Positions 23,692-33,779 of a stretch of 64,000 nt of DNA are shown here, piece by piece. Position 1 is the first letter of the stretch; every line of letters starts with the position of its first letter. The notes below the pieces were generated by a model. That model searched no databases and was not told the origin of the DNA. It saw only the letters and a program-made list of their open reading frames with translations. The stretch comes from Anaspis maculata. Its lineage: Eukaryota; Arthropoda; Insecta; Coleoptera; Scraptiidae. A program made the translations under genes and the position numbers. Location: positions 77,061,635 through 77,125,634 of the forward strand of contig OX421963.1 in NCBI GenBank assembly GCA_949128115.1, in the 5' to 3' direction.

Positions 23692-23998
23692 TATCTTGAA
23701 ACAGGGAAAAATTAACATCAACCTTACGAAAACATTTGTGACTGAAGCCATCAATATACCGATATGTTTCAACTGTTCCATGTTCAATCATCTGGCCAAG
23801 AACTGTAGCGAGAAGCCGGTTTGCCATATATGTGGTAAACGAGAGGTACACAACAATTGCGAGAACCCCCTGAACTGCATTAACTGTCAGCGCCTTGGAG
23901 TGCAAGAAAGAAAACATTCAGCAAGAGACAAAAAATGCCCGTGCTATATGAAAAAAATTGAGCAGATAAGGAAGAACACCAACTACAAAAAGTCATAG
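23692..23998 (+). pseudogene. LINE ORF1 (gag-like) 3' part
   Basis: The frame reads YILKQGKINI and then a CCHC zinc knuckle of the form C-x2-C-x4-H-x4-C (CFNCSMFNHLAKNC), a second imperfect knuckle (CHICGKREVHNNC) and a third CINC. This is the nucleic-acid-binding C-terminus of a LINE ORF1 protein, which coats the element RNA. It is followed by a basic tail. The N-terminal half is missing: only about 20 in-frame residues survive upstream of the inserted foldback, so the protein cannot be made. The methionine at 23678 lies in the foldback arm and is not a native start. Confidence 0.85.
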
Positions 23999-24034
23999 CA
24001 GCCAGCATCCACAACACAGCAGACGACCCAGGAG

Positions 24035-25255
24035 ATGAGAGGAGGGACATGGGAAGAGAAACAGATAAGAACCCAACAAAAAGAAAACACTGTTGCTGAA
24101 GGTGGAAGCTTACATAGTCTAGATTTAAATCTCAGGGTAATGTATTGGAACTGCAGAGGCTTCCGCACTTTACTGGAGATGGATCGGGACGAAGTTGAGT
24201 TTGTATTGGAGAATGATGTGATCTGTTTGTGTGAGACTTGGCTGACAGCAACAGTATTGTGTACACCAAACTGTTTTCAGAATTTTTTCACATTTTGTTG
24301 TTCTGCAGTGAGAAATAAAAATAGGGGCAGAGCCAGTGGGGGTTTGGCCATGTTTGTAAGTAAGAAAATATGTAAGAGGGATGATATTGAATTGGTTAGT
24401 GAGTCTAATTTATGGCAGATTATAAGAATAACATTGAAGCATCAAAGTATAATTGTGGCAAACTTCTACCTAAGACCCGATTTGGAAAGCACTACCACAA
24501 TGGAGTTGATAGAGGACATGAGCAGAGAATTAATTTGTAAATATGGGAGTGATATCTTTGTTTTCGGAGGAGATTTTAATAGTAGAGTAGGACATTTAAA
24601 CAGCTTCACCGATGGGGAGCACGGGGTCAGTGTAAGTAATTTTTTGGGAAGATTATCCGGTTGTAGATCGTCACAAGACGCCGTGGAAGACCGGCGGGGC
24701 AGGGTGCTAGTAGAAATGATGGAAAATCTGGGGTTTTTAGTTATGAACGGCAGATCTATGTCGGATGGCGAGGGCAACATAACATGTATAGGGAGCTGTG
24801 GTGGGGGGAGTGTGATTGATCTGATATGGGTTGGCTTGGAGTCGGTGGGAGTTGTGAGGGATTTCAAAGTCAGGAATGAAATTGTTCTGTCGGATCATTT
24901 CCCAATTGTTGTATATCTGAAAGTGGGATTAGAGAAACGAGAAAACCGTCTCGGCGGTGAGTCACAGAATAGTGGGGTTAGATTGAGATGGGATAGTGAA
25001 AGGGGAACTGCGTACGCTAACATTCTGTCTCATTCGCATAGGCTATCTGCTAATGAGGCAAACAGTGAGAACATGAAAATGGCGATTTATGAGACAGCTC
25101 AATTTTTGAATTTATACAAGAGGTCAGGACCTGTTTATCATCAGAAATCAAAGACATGGTTTGACAGGGAGTGTGTTGAACAGAAAAAGAAAGTAAGATT
25201 AGCAAACGCGGAATGCAAGGAGAAGGGGGTTTTCGCGGGGAGCGATGTCAGATAA
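24035..25255 (+). pseudogene. LINE ORF2 endonuclease part
   Basis: This 406-residue frame is an exonuclease-endonuclease-phosphatase fold that nicks target DNA for reverse transcription. Visible catalytic landmarks are YWNCRGF near residue 40, ICLCETWLT near residue 65 (the Glu), ANFYLRP, VFGGDFNSRVG near residue 180, and VLSDHFPIVV near residue 290 (the Asp-His pair). All key residues look intact. The frame then shifts near 25245, so the endonuclease is separated from the RT by a single-base indel around the GCGGGGAGCGATGTC stretch. Confidence 0.92.
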
Positions 25256-26003
25256 TATGGCTGAGAAAAAACGATACAGAGATATAACCCAAAAAAAGAA
25301 AAAAGAGTACAGCATGCAACTGGAGGGTAGGCTTAGGAACGTGAACAACCCAAGGGACTTCTGGCAGATCATTGCAAAACTGAGGCACCATAATGATAAT
25401 AATAATAATAATAGTTGCACAATATCGGCGGATGCCTGGGAGCGGTACTATACACTCCTTTATCAATTGCCCCAGGGTGGATTGAGACAAATGACATTTT
25501 ATGGGGTTTTGCACCCATACTTGGACAAGGACTTCACTATTCATGAATTGTTTCACGTTTTGAAATTAGTAAAGTGTAAAAAGGCGACGGGCACGGATGG
25601 AATCGCCAATGAATTTTATAAGGGGCTGAGTCTGGATTGGTTGCACTACTTGCTTGGCATTTATAATGGGATATTGACAAATGAGAGGATCCCTACGGAG
25701 TGGGTTGAAATAAGAATGGCACATATTTTCAAGGGAGGCGATGCGGGGAGGCCAGAACAGTATCGGGGCATAGCTTTGCTGAACCATGTTTTCAAGATCT
25801 TCACTCAGTTGTTAAACGTTAGACTGCAGAAGTACGTTGAAAATTCAAAATTATTACCAGAAAGCCAAGCAGGCTTCAGAAAAGGACGTAGTTGTGAGGA
25901 TAATATCTTTGTTTTGAATGCTCTTATACAGAACCACACTAGACTACCAAAAAGAAAAGTATATGCATTATTCATTGATTTAAAAAAGCGTTCGATTCTG
26001 TGA
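25245..26003 (+). pseudogene. LINE ORF2 reverse transcriptase, first part
   Basis: RT fingers and palm A: GTDGIANEFYKGL, MAHIFKGGDAGRPEQYRGIA, SQAGFRKGRSCEDNIF and the start of palm A, YALFIDLKK. The frame is lost exactly in palm A, where FIDLKK should run into AFDSV: the A-run at 25982-25987 is one base short. An in-frame AAT microsatellite (25393-25412) adds a poly-Asn stretch not typical of the family. Confidence 0.92.
25391..25413. repeat. (AAT)n inside RT frame
   Basis: Six or so AAT units in phase with the ORF encode NDNNNNN, an expansion that does not break the frame. Confidence 0.8.
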
Positions 26004-27310
26004 ATCACGAACTGTTGTGGTGTCGCTTGTATGAGCTGGGAATAAGTTCTAAATACATTAGGATATTGATTGATGTCTATGAGAGAGCAAGGATAAGGGT
26101 GGAGAGTGAGGGTGAAATGGCGAGATCGGTAAGGGTACAGAATGGGGTACTGCAGGGAGAATCGCTGAGCCCGCTACTTTTTGCATTGTTCATAAGCGGT
26201 TTAGAGAAATACCTCACAGAAAATGGAATCACAGGAGTGTCATTGGATGGAGGTGCCAATGTAGTCTCTCTGCAGTACGCGGACGATATAGTTTTTTTTG
26301 CTGACTCTCCTTCCCAGATGAAGTCTATTCTGAAAAGCCTGACAAGTTACTGTTTGGCAAGCCATTTGATTGTAAACACATCTAAAACCAAAATTGTGAT
26401 TTTTTCCAGAGGGACAACTAGAACTAAAATGAGCTTTCACTTTGGAGAGGCACCGGTCGAGGTGGAAAACAATTATGTCTATTTGGGAGTGAAGTTTAGC
26501 TCGAACGGGATGTTGAGACAAGCAATGTTGGATAGACTCCAAAAAGCTAGAATATCTGCCGCTGGAATAACACGATTGGTGGGCTCAAAAAAGATTCCCA
26601 ACTGGTGTGTCATACAAAAGCTATTTCACAGCATAGTTCTGCCGACTCTCTCGTATGGAAGTAGCATATGGGGACTAAGGCAACTGAACGAGGTGGAACT
26701 AATTCAAACCAGTTTTATCAAAAACATTCTGTACCTACAGCGCTCAACACCAGACTACGTGGTAAGATTAGAAGCAAAAGTGATGAGCATTGGGTGTATC
26801 GTCATCAAGCAGGCTCTGAGATTGATAGAGAGAATTCAGAAAATGAGTCCAAATAGGTACCCGCATAGAGCTTTGAACAGATTTTTAACGCTTCACGCTG
26901 CACCAGGGAACAATGCGGATAATAACTGGTATACACGGCTTGTTGGTGAACTGCTGAGTAGTGATAGTCTCTGTGATACCGAAGAGTTGAGCAATATCAA
27001 TAATGTGATAATTGAAAACATCTGTGATAAATATAGTCAGTGCCGCGCGGTGGAAGACTGGAATAAAGCATTGCTAAGCATATACGCTTCAGATTATAAG
27101 TTCTTGATCTCGAACTTAGGGGATCATATTTATTATCTCAACCTTAATCTCTCCCTGAAAGTAAAATGGTGCTTAGCAGAACTACGTACGATCAACAGTA
27201 GGGGTCTGGTTTTGTATGTGAACAATAGCTCATACATCATAAAAGATGAGATCTGCACATTGTGCAATAGGAAACAGCTGGAGGGAGTCAACCATCTATC
27301 TGTTGTTTGA
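26000..27310 (+). pseudogene. LINE ORF2 reverse transcriptase, second part
   Basis: Following the frameshift the palm continues: VNHELLWCRLYELGI, VLQGESLSPLLFALFISGLE (palm B), SLQYADDIVFFADSPSQM with the YADD active site (palm C), VNTSKTKIVIF and YVYLGVKF (palm D/E), then thumb and the long C-terminal domain ending CTLCNRKQLEGVNHL. The frame is lost at about 27297; the CCHC-like end (H-L-LFDCPLY) continues in another frame. Apart from the indels the RT is well conserved, which suggests recent inactivity. Confidence 0.92.
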
Positions 27311-27470
27311 CTGCCCTTTGTACGAAAGCCTCAGAAAGAACATTACGCGAGATTTTGCCGAACGGGACTGGCACTCTGCCTTGCGGAGACCAACGGAAAG
27401 ACAGGCGCGGACGATCTACAACTTTCTATCTCAGGCTATGAAATTGAGATCCTTTTGCATGAACGAATAA
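27290..27470 (+). pseudogene. LINE ORF2 extreme C-terminus
   Basis: LLFDCPLYESLRKNI, preceded in the other frame by CTLCNRKQ...NH, completes the C-terminal Cys-His motif typical of insect LINE ORF2 (C-x2-C then H then C). It ends at a stop 300 bp before the TAA tail. Confidence 0.8.
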
Positions 27471-27825
27471 GGCAGCCATTGATCGAAGGCTGATACAAAA
27501 TGCTTCGGAAGCGGTGGTTGTTTTGATGTTTGCTAAATGTTTGTTTGACTGGGGTGGGGGATGACTTTGCTCATGCGCTCTGTGCATTGTGCCAGTTGCT
27601 AGGTGCTGCGTTGTTTGTTTTGTATTTGTTGGTATTTTAATGTATTTAATGTGATCTGATGTTCTTTTTACTTTTGCATATGTATTTTAGCATGATTGTT
27701 TGTATTGGGGAACAACACTGCTCACGCATTGCTTTGCTTGTTCATGGTATGTATACTGAAAGAACAATAAAGACTAATAATAATAATAATAAATAAATAA
27801 ATGAATAAATAAATAATTTTTTTAG
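27471..27825 (+). other. LINE 3' UTR and TAA/AATA tail
   Basis: T/G-rich 3' UTR followed by AATAAAGAC, then (TAA)n and (AATA)n from 27772 on. The simple-repeat tail in place of poly(A) fits I-type elements. Confidence 0.7.
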
Positions 27826-27879
27826 TAATTTTCAGCGGTAGGTATGCACAAACCGATCTTCACGAGTCCAACTTCTTAC

Positions 27880-28450
27880 TTCTAACTTCAAAGCACGAAA
27901 ATTGATTGGATCATTGTGAAAACATCCAGTCAAAAATAACTAGCAGATATCTAGTTTCGACTGCTTCAAGCTTCATGAGTTCGAGATATACTTTCATATT
28001 ATACTTAGACTGGTCTTGGCCAAAGAGGTGAGTTAGAAGTCTGGGGCGCCCTCTGTCTTGTAGTCATAACTTACTGGGAAAACTAGTACACTTTAGGGCA
28101 CGCGCATGTGTTTTTCAACAATCAATTCTGAAATAAATCATTGACTTTCTTACCAGATACGGTTTTTGAATTGACTCACGTTAATTGTAATTGAGTAAAA
28201 CCTATAAAAACGTTCCTCAATTATTTCCTTCCTTCAATGATTGTTTTTTTTTTCAATTCAACGTTTTCTTATGAACGTATTAGAAACGTTTTCGTCAAGA
28301 GACTTTTTGAATCATCACTAACGCTAATTTTGATTAAACGTTCCTCAATTTCCGTTAATTCAACGATGATTTTCAACAACAAAATATCCCCTTTTGTCAT
28401 ATACATCTTGGAAACGCTTCCATCCACATTAGAAATACCGTGTGGGCCAT
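27880..28450. repeat. AACGTT-rich degenerate repeat, block 2
   Basis: Direct homology to block 1: CTAGTTTCGACTGCTTCAAG near 27950, GGGGCGCCCTCTG near 28042, ACGTTCCTCAATT near 28215 and GAGACTTTTTGAATCATCAC near 28298. It sits immediately downstream of the LINE tail. Confidence 0.65.
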
Positions 28451-28837
28451 AATAAACCGGAATACTTTTTTTGTCTATAAAATTGTTATTCCCCGATCGA
28501 TTTTGACGGGAATGGTACCAACGGAAAGCCAATAGACTAGGTCGTACACCACAAAAGTCAAAATGGCAGTCACTTCAAAATTCAAGATGGCGGAAATTTT
28601 TGAATATACACCTTCTTTTGTTTTCGTTCTTTTTGTTCAAAAGTTATGGAAACTGTGAAAACAATAACATAATCGGAAAGAACAGAGTTTTTTTCACAAT
28701 TTCAAGACCATTTCGAGCTTATTCGGTTCATTTGTTTTAGAGTAATAGCGAAACTGAAAAAGGCCTACTTCACATGCTCTGACCAGAAATGGCCACCACC
28801 ATGCCTCCGATCGACTGACCCCGTGTCCCTAATACTT
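28450..28837. other. no recognisable feature
   Basis: AT-rich spacer before the next foldback. It has AATGGC/AAGATGGCGG repeats of short phrase only. Confidence 0.4.
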
Positions 28838-28839
28838 TA

Positions 28840-29883
28840 TACAGGGTGTTTCCAAAATGGTGTTACAAACTTCTAGGGGAGATTCCCCATCAAAAATGGA
28901 CAAGGAAAATATATACCTTTAATGTCCTGAAATGCTCAGTTGAAAAGTTACAGGGTGTTCAAGTTGACTTTTCAAAACTGATTTTTTGACATAAGTTTTG
29001 AACCGTTTAACCGATTTTGTTCAAGTTCTCACCAAAGTTAACTGAAATAAGTCTCTATCGAATAATAGTAACGTGTTGAAGAAAAAAGTTCAGGGGCGTA
29101 GATAATGGGGGCTGTCCTCATATTTCCCCCCCTATTTTTCACACCCCTAGCTATTTTCCCAAATTGTTCTTATTTTTTTATTTTACGTTCAATTTAGAGA
29201 AAAAAGTTACTCTTGCGAAATTTTGATTAGAGGCTTCGTTTTTGAGATATCTGAGTTTGAAACTTTGGAAAACATCTCGAAATCGCCACTTTCAATGAGC
29301 CCAATTTTTTTTCCCTGAAAAGCTCTTGTTTCTCAGAGGAAATAGTGGTTCATCAACTTAGAAAATTGAAGAGAACCTATTTCTGCTGAAAAATCATGAG
29401 TTTTTTTTTATTCTAATTTTTTGGCCTTGGAAAGTGGCAATTTCGAGATGTTTTCCAAAGTTTCAAACTCAGATATCTCAAAAACGAAGCCTCTAATCAA
29501 AATTTTGCAAGAGTAACTTTTTTCTCTAAATTGAACGTAGAATAAAAAAATAAGAACAATTTGGGAAAATAGCTAGGGGTGTAAAAAATAGGGGGGGAAA
29601 TATGAGGACAGCCCCCATTATCTACGCCCTTGAACTTTTTTCTCCAACACGTTACTATTATTCGATAGAGACTTATTTCAGTTAACTTTGGTGAGAACTT
29701 GAACAAAATCGGTTAAACGGTTCAAAACTTATGTCAAAAAATCAGTTTAAAAAAGTCAACTTGAACACCCTGTAACTTTTCAACTGAGCATTTTAGGACA
29801 TCAAAGGTATATATTTTCCTTGTCCATTTTTGATGGGGAATCTCCCCTAGAAGTTTGTAACACCATTTTGGAAACACCCTGTA
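28840..29883. mobile_element. foldback element, 1044 bp, TA target
   Basis: Near-perfect inverted arms of about 460 bp (28840-29300 and 29425-29883) begin TACAGGGTGTTTCCAAAATG and are separated by a spacer of about 120 bp. TA flanks at 28838-28839 and 29884-29885. A second internal CAGGGTGTTCAAGTTGAC motif sits in each arm near 28943 and 29757. The arms differ by only a few bases and small indels, so a transcript from either strand would form a long double-stranded hairpin. No ORF is coding. Confidence 0.92.
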
Positions 29884-29885
29884 TA

Positions 29886-30180
29886 CCTGAAAAGGGTGCA
29901 AATCAAAAACCGTTTTGAGGGAAGACATCAATGTTTATATTCTAGGTGCTGGTGTCGATCAAATTTTTTTTTCAGAAAATGGGGTATAAACAAGTCTTCA
30001 ATTGATTTGCACGGTTTTACTTGACACTCTGTATAAACTTCACTCGACTTTTCTTCTATTCTACAGTACTTGTATCCGATAGCTAAAGAATGGTGCTATT
30101 GATCAGTTCGAACAGATCCAAAACGTTTTGAAAACCGATGAAAATATCGACTATGACACTTATTTTGTTGACCACTTTAA
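29886..30180. other. no recognisable feature
   Basis: AT-rich spacer between the foldback and the next repeat block. GCAAATCAA near 29898 pairs with TTGATTTGC near 30002 but no element could be defined. Confidence 0.35.
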
Positions 30181-30449
30181 AACGTTGATTTTTCAACCCC
30201 ATGCTTTATTCTCTTGGTCTTGTAGATGTTCTCATAACAATTGAAATATATCGTCCATTTTCTTACCCAGGACGTTTTCTAATTCTCACTTCAAGAACGA
30301 TGATTAAACGTTTCTCCAGTTCCATTTAGTCAACGATAATTTTTTTTACAATAATATAACATTCCACTTTGGACATCTTGGGAACGTTCCCATCAAAGTC
30401 GACCAAAAACGGTTTTTTAATTGTCACTAACGCTTAATAATTGTTTCTC

Positions 30450-30450
<1 letters not shown>
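30181..30450. repeat. AACGTT-rich degenerate repeat, block 3
   Basis: TTAAACGTTTCTCCAGTTCC near 30304, CAACGATAATTTTTTTTAC and ACTAACGCTTAATAATTG near 30426 match blocks 1 and 2. It runs into a (GATA)n tract. Confidence 0.6.

Positions 30451-30482
<32 letters not shown>
30451..30482. repeat. (GATA)n microsatellite
   Basis: About eight GATA units. Confidence 0.95.
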
Positions 30483-30954
30483 GGTATGGTTTATTGTAAG
30501 AAAGCACTCGAGATTGGGCTTCAGCAGATATATACTGGGTGATAAGAAAGAAGTCACACTTAGGCCTAGAAAACACATTTCTCATTTATAGATGTATTCT
30601 TGAGCTGGTGTGGAGCTACGGTATATATTATTTCAATCCGACAAATGAAAACTGGCTTAATCTGTTACACTAATGCCAAATTGATAAAGTAATAAAGTAC
30701 ATTCGATCAACTTTTCATAGAGCTCTTATTACAGAGTTTTCTGCATGTTTTTGTTATTGTTGTACTGGAAACTTATTACTTCCAATAACAGATATTTGTA
30801 TATTTTGAGGAAATTGAAAACAAATATCTATCATTCTGTCACCAGAATTTCACTAAAGTCTCTAAATTGACTAAACTATCAACTAGAAACTTCGAAAATA
30901 AAATTAAAAAAATCACTGTTTCTCTGATCTTTTGCTGGGTTTCGTGATCATATA
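30483..30954. other. no recognisable feature
   Basis: AT-rich spacer between the GATA tract and the next foldback. A single TGGGTGATAAGAAAGAAG motif near 30536 resembles MITE ends but has no partner. Confidence 0.35.
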
Positions 30955-31937
30955 ACGTATGATCCGAAAGTTTTGGGAAATTGTTCAAAGCTAATAACTT
31001 TTTCTGAATGATCTTTATTGTTTAACTTGAAATTTCAAAAATTAACATCATATACATATAACAGTAACAAATTCATATTCATCATATTGATAATGGACCA
31101 TTATCTTCGATGGGTCTCAATTTTCTTCTGCCATGTTCCATGATTTTCTGTATCAATTTCTCAAATGTGAAATTCTCTAATGTTATTGAAAAATGCGACG
31201 CCGTAATGGGCTACTTGCCCAAATTTTTTTTATTGGCTTAATCGAAAGTATGGGCAAAAATATTGTACCCATATTTTTTCTTTTTCCTAAATTTCCAAAA
31301 TTGCGGCCGTAGTGTCTGTTTTAAAAATATATTTGTGACGTCACAAATATACTAAAAACTAAACAAACAGCACTGTTGGGTTGAAAACTCAAAAAACAGT
31401 TAAAGTGGCTTTACAATATTTGAAAAATACAGACAGAAAAATTTCACTAAAGATTCCCGACTTTTACCAACCTTTTGAAAAAAAAAATCGAAAAAAAAAT
31501 CTTTTTAATCAATGGATATATTTTCCGGAAATTTTCAGAAAATACTATTTATTACTCTTGTTGATGATTAAAAGTGTTTCCAGTCAAATCTGTTTCATTG
31601 GCAAGTACCCCATTGGTCTTCATTTGCAGCTTCCCATCCTTTGTCGTATACTATCCTGCTCAATACTTACCAAAAATCTTGTATTGGTCGAGCTTGCGGT
31701 ACATTGGGAGGCAGGAGCTCAGAGAAATTAATCCTGCTGTTGTCCAGAGAATGATCGAACATGGCAGAAGAAAACTGAGAGCCATCAAAGATAATAGCCC
31801 ATCTTCAATATGTTAAATATGAATTTGATATTGTTACAGATGATGCTAGTTTTTGCAATATTAAGCTACAAAATTAAAACTATCCAAAAAAAGTTATTAG
31901 CTTTTAAAAAAATTCCCAAAACTTTCGGACCATACGT
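30955..31937. mobile_element. foldback with duplicated transposase tail, 983 bp
   Basis: Ends ACGTATGATCCGAAAGTTTT and, reverse-complemented, ACGTATGGTCCGAAAGTTTT; TA flanks at 30953-30954 and 31938-31939. Each arm carries the same short coding remnant pointing outwards. On the plus strand at about 31740-31816 it reads RMIEHGRRKLRAIKDN, and on the minus strand at about 31160-31095 it reads KIMEHGRRKLRPIEDNG, each with a nearby stop. RMxxxxRRLRxCI-type ends close Tc1/mariner transposases, so this foldback looks like two 3' ends of one such transposon joined head to head. Unpaired middle sequence contains a 24-bp perfect palindrome. Confidence 0.85.
31328..31351. repeat. 24-bp perfect palindrome with TGACGTCA core
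   Basis: TATATTTGTGAC is followed directly by its reverse complement. The core TGACGTCA equals the CREB/ATF consensus site, but its place inside an element makes a host regulatory role unproven. Confidence 0.8.
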
Positions 31938-32180
31938 TACATACACGTTGAGTGCGAATAAAAATAATGAAATTTCAGAACGCCGTGTACACTGAAGCCC
32001 TTACAATAATATGCACTTTCTGAATTAAACGCAGAATTCGTGTGATGTATAGAAACCCAGCTTCAAATTAACCCTCTGGAAATCCCTCCCTATGCACATT
32101 ATTGTTATCACAGGGAGAAGCTTTACATTTTACACTGATATTCGAGCATCTATCAAAATATTTCCAAGCACCCAGCATCA
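31938..32180. other. no recognisable feature
   Basis: Spacer between a foldback and the GC-richer island; nothing recognised. Confidence 0.35.
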
Positions 32181-33220
32181 CGAGAAATAAATTGAAATCC
32201 ATCAGCAAGAGAAACCCCGCGGACCCGACGACATCCACAGACAGCTATTGTTATCCGGGAGGAGCTCCACTGCTTCTATGTGTGTGTGTGAGTGTGAGCC
32301 ATGCCTTGCTTCATTTTCATATTTCTCCCGCGTCTCTCCCTAACATCCTCCCTTTTTACTTATAATATAGCGCCGGATCCATCCCTAGCGTACATTATTG
32401 ATCTCGATGACATATCTCCTTTGCTTTTCGAGAGAGCGCCTGCAGGACCTGGAGTAGGAGGAGGAATCGAACAAACGCACCACTTGGGGGACCCCCAGGA
32501 GGAGACGCATATACACTAAAGCGATTTCCACCGCTGATATTTCGGAATTAACGAGCAGAAAGCAGCAGCAGCAGCAGCAGCACAGAGGACCTCGCGGGAG
32601 GGGGAGCAGGAGGGAGAGGAATTTCAAGGGCCGATGCATTGTGAACTTAATCAGACCGCGGGTGATTGTTGTCCCGGGTTGTTTGCGTGATGCGATGCCT
32701 GAAGGGAAGGGCTTTGCGGACATAAAGTATTTGTTTTCCCTCAATCTCATGTCGAGCCGTGCATTGTTTGAGGCGAAACGAGTGCGGGTCGCCGAAAATC
32801 AATCGCGTCGGGGATGATGATGGTTTCGGGAGAAATTCGAGCATAATCACCCTCTTGAATAATTTTCCTCTGCGAGGTTCGATTTATCGGCGGCTCAGTA
32901 AATCTACTTTTATGTGGTGTAAACGTGTCTGGGAAGCAGGGTCGCTGTGTATGTGTGTGCGCGCGGATAATACCCTCGAGCCCCCATTATAAATATTAAT
33001 AAATTCAATCAAAATACGATAAATAACGATCGAAAACCGTATACGTACACGTATGCATGCAAGCTCTCCCATAAATTTTGCGGCAGGCAAAAGTAAATAT
33101 AAACGTCAATGGTTGACGTTGTTAAATCAGCTCTTTTGCTCTTGCAGTGCTCTCTGGCCCGGGCCCAACAATGCACTTGACGCCAACAAAAGAACCGTAT
33201 ACCTGAATTAGCGACCAATG
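32180..33220. other. GC-richer non-repetitive island
   Basis: About 1 kb with no match to other repeats of the window, a (GT)n run near 32281 and a (CAG)n tract at 32562-32582. Several open frames of 60-120 residues overlap on both strands; none shows a recognised domain. Candidates are host enhancer sequence, a UTR or a non-coding exon. Confidence 0.35.
32562..32582. repeat. (CAG)n microsatellite
   Basis: Seven CAG/GCA units. On the minus strand it would encode poly-Cys or poly-Leu in a short frame that I do not accept as a gene. Confidence 0.9.
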
Positions 33221-33511
33221 TAACGCAGTCGAAAGGTCACATAGCGTTATTCATAGTATTTCTCTACTCCAGAGTTCTTGACAAAGTTACTTTTAGAACC
33301 AATTCCAATGCTCAGTTTTTCCTTGAATTGGAAATTTAGAGATGACTCGCATTTAAGTCGCGTTTGTTGCGCCCCCTCACTTTCAAATTACATGATAAGT
33401 CAATTTTGCTCCCTGAACATTGTTGTCTGAAGTTTCAACTTCAACATGAGCCCTATATTTGAATATCGGTCGACATTGAAAAAATTTATGACTACAAGAC
33501 CAAAAATATGC

Positions 33512-33639
33512 TTTATATCGTAAAAGTTGAGGGATTCTCATAATGGAAACATCTTATAGGAATAAAGTTGTATAAATAGTCTGTCTCTAGACGTGGAGAG
33601 ACAGATTATTCATACAACTTTATTTTCAAAAAGATGCTT
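33512..33639. mobile_element. ~128-bp insert with 28-bp hairpin arms
   Basis: Arms 33561-33588 (AATAAAGTTGTATAAATAGT...) and 33597-33624 pair at 26 of 28 positions around an 8-nt loop. Comparison with the homologous stretch at 41655-41710 shows that this copy carries about 128 extra bases bounded by CAAAAATATGCTTT and CAAAAAGATGCTTT. It is a tiny palindromic element or a template-switch insertion. Confidence 0.6.
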
Positions 33640-33779
33640 TTTTAGATCACCCTGTAATTAGGAGAGATAGATGAGAATGTCTAACCGTTTTGATGTATCG
33701 ATACACTGTCTCTCCTGAACCACTTATTATTATACGGTATTGGCCGTATCATGTTTGGAGAGATCGTTTGATGTTTGTC

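Larger units (their letters stand above)
22297..27825 (+). mobile_element. I/Jockey-like LINE, 5'-truncated, interrupted
   Basis: A non-LTR retrotransposon with gag-like ORF1, AP-endonuclease plus RT ORF2, a 3' UTR and a TAA-rich tail (27770-27800). A foldback element (22357-23689) is inserted in ORF1; reading across its TA target the ORF1 frame continues (TTPDIAN before, YILKQG after). The 5' end is truncated at about 22297, shortly after an in-frame stop. A stretch ATAAATAAATAAATT just before the 5' end resembles AATAAATAAATAATT after the tail and may be the target duplication. The clade is uncertain: a TAA tail and zinc-knuckle ORF1 point to I/Jockey. Confidence 0.85.

Noticed and set aside
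32385..32750. 121-aa minus-strand frame with a CCCCCCCF run
   Set aside because: The Cys run is the (CAG)n microsatellite read in one frame; no secretion signal plus mature-domain structure supports a protein.
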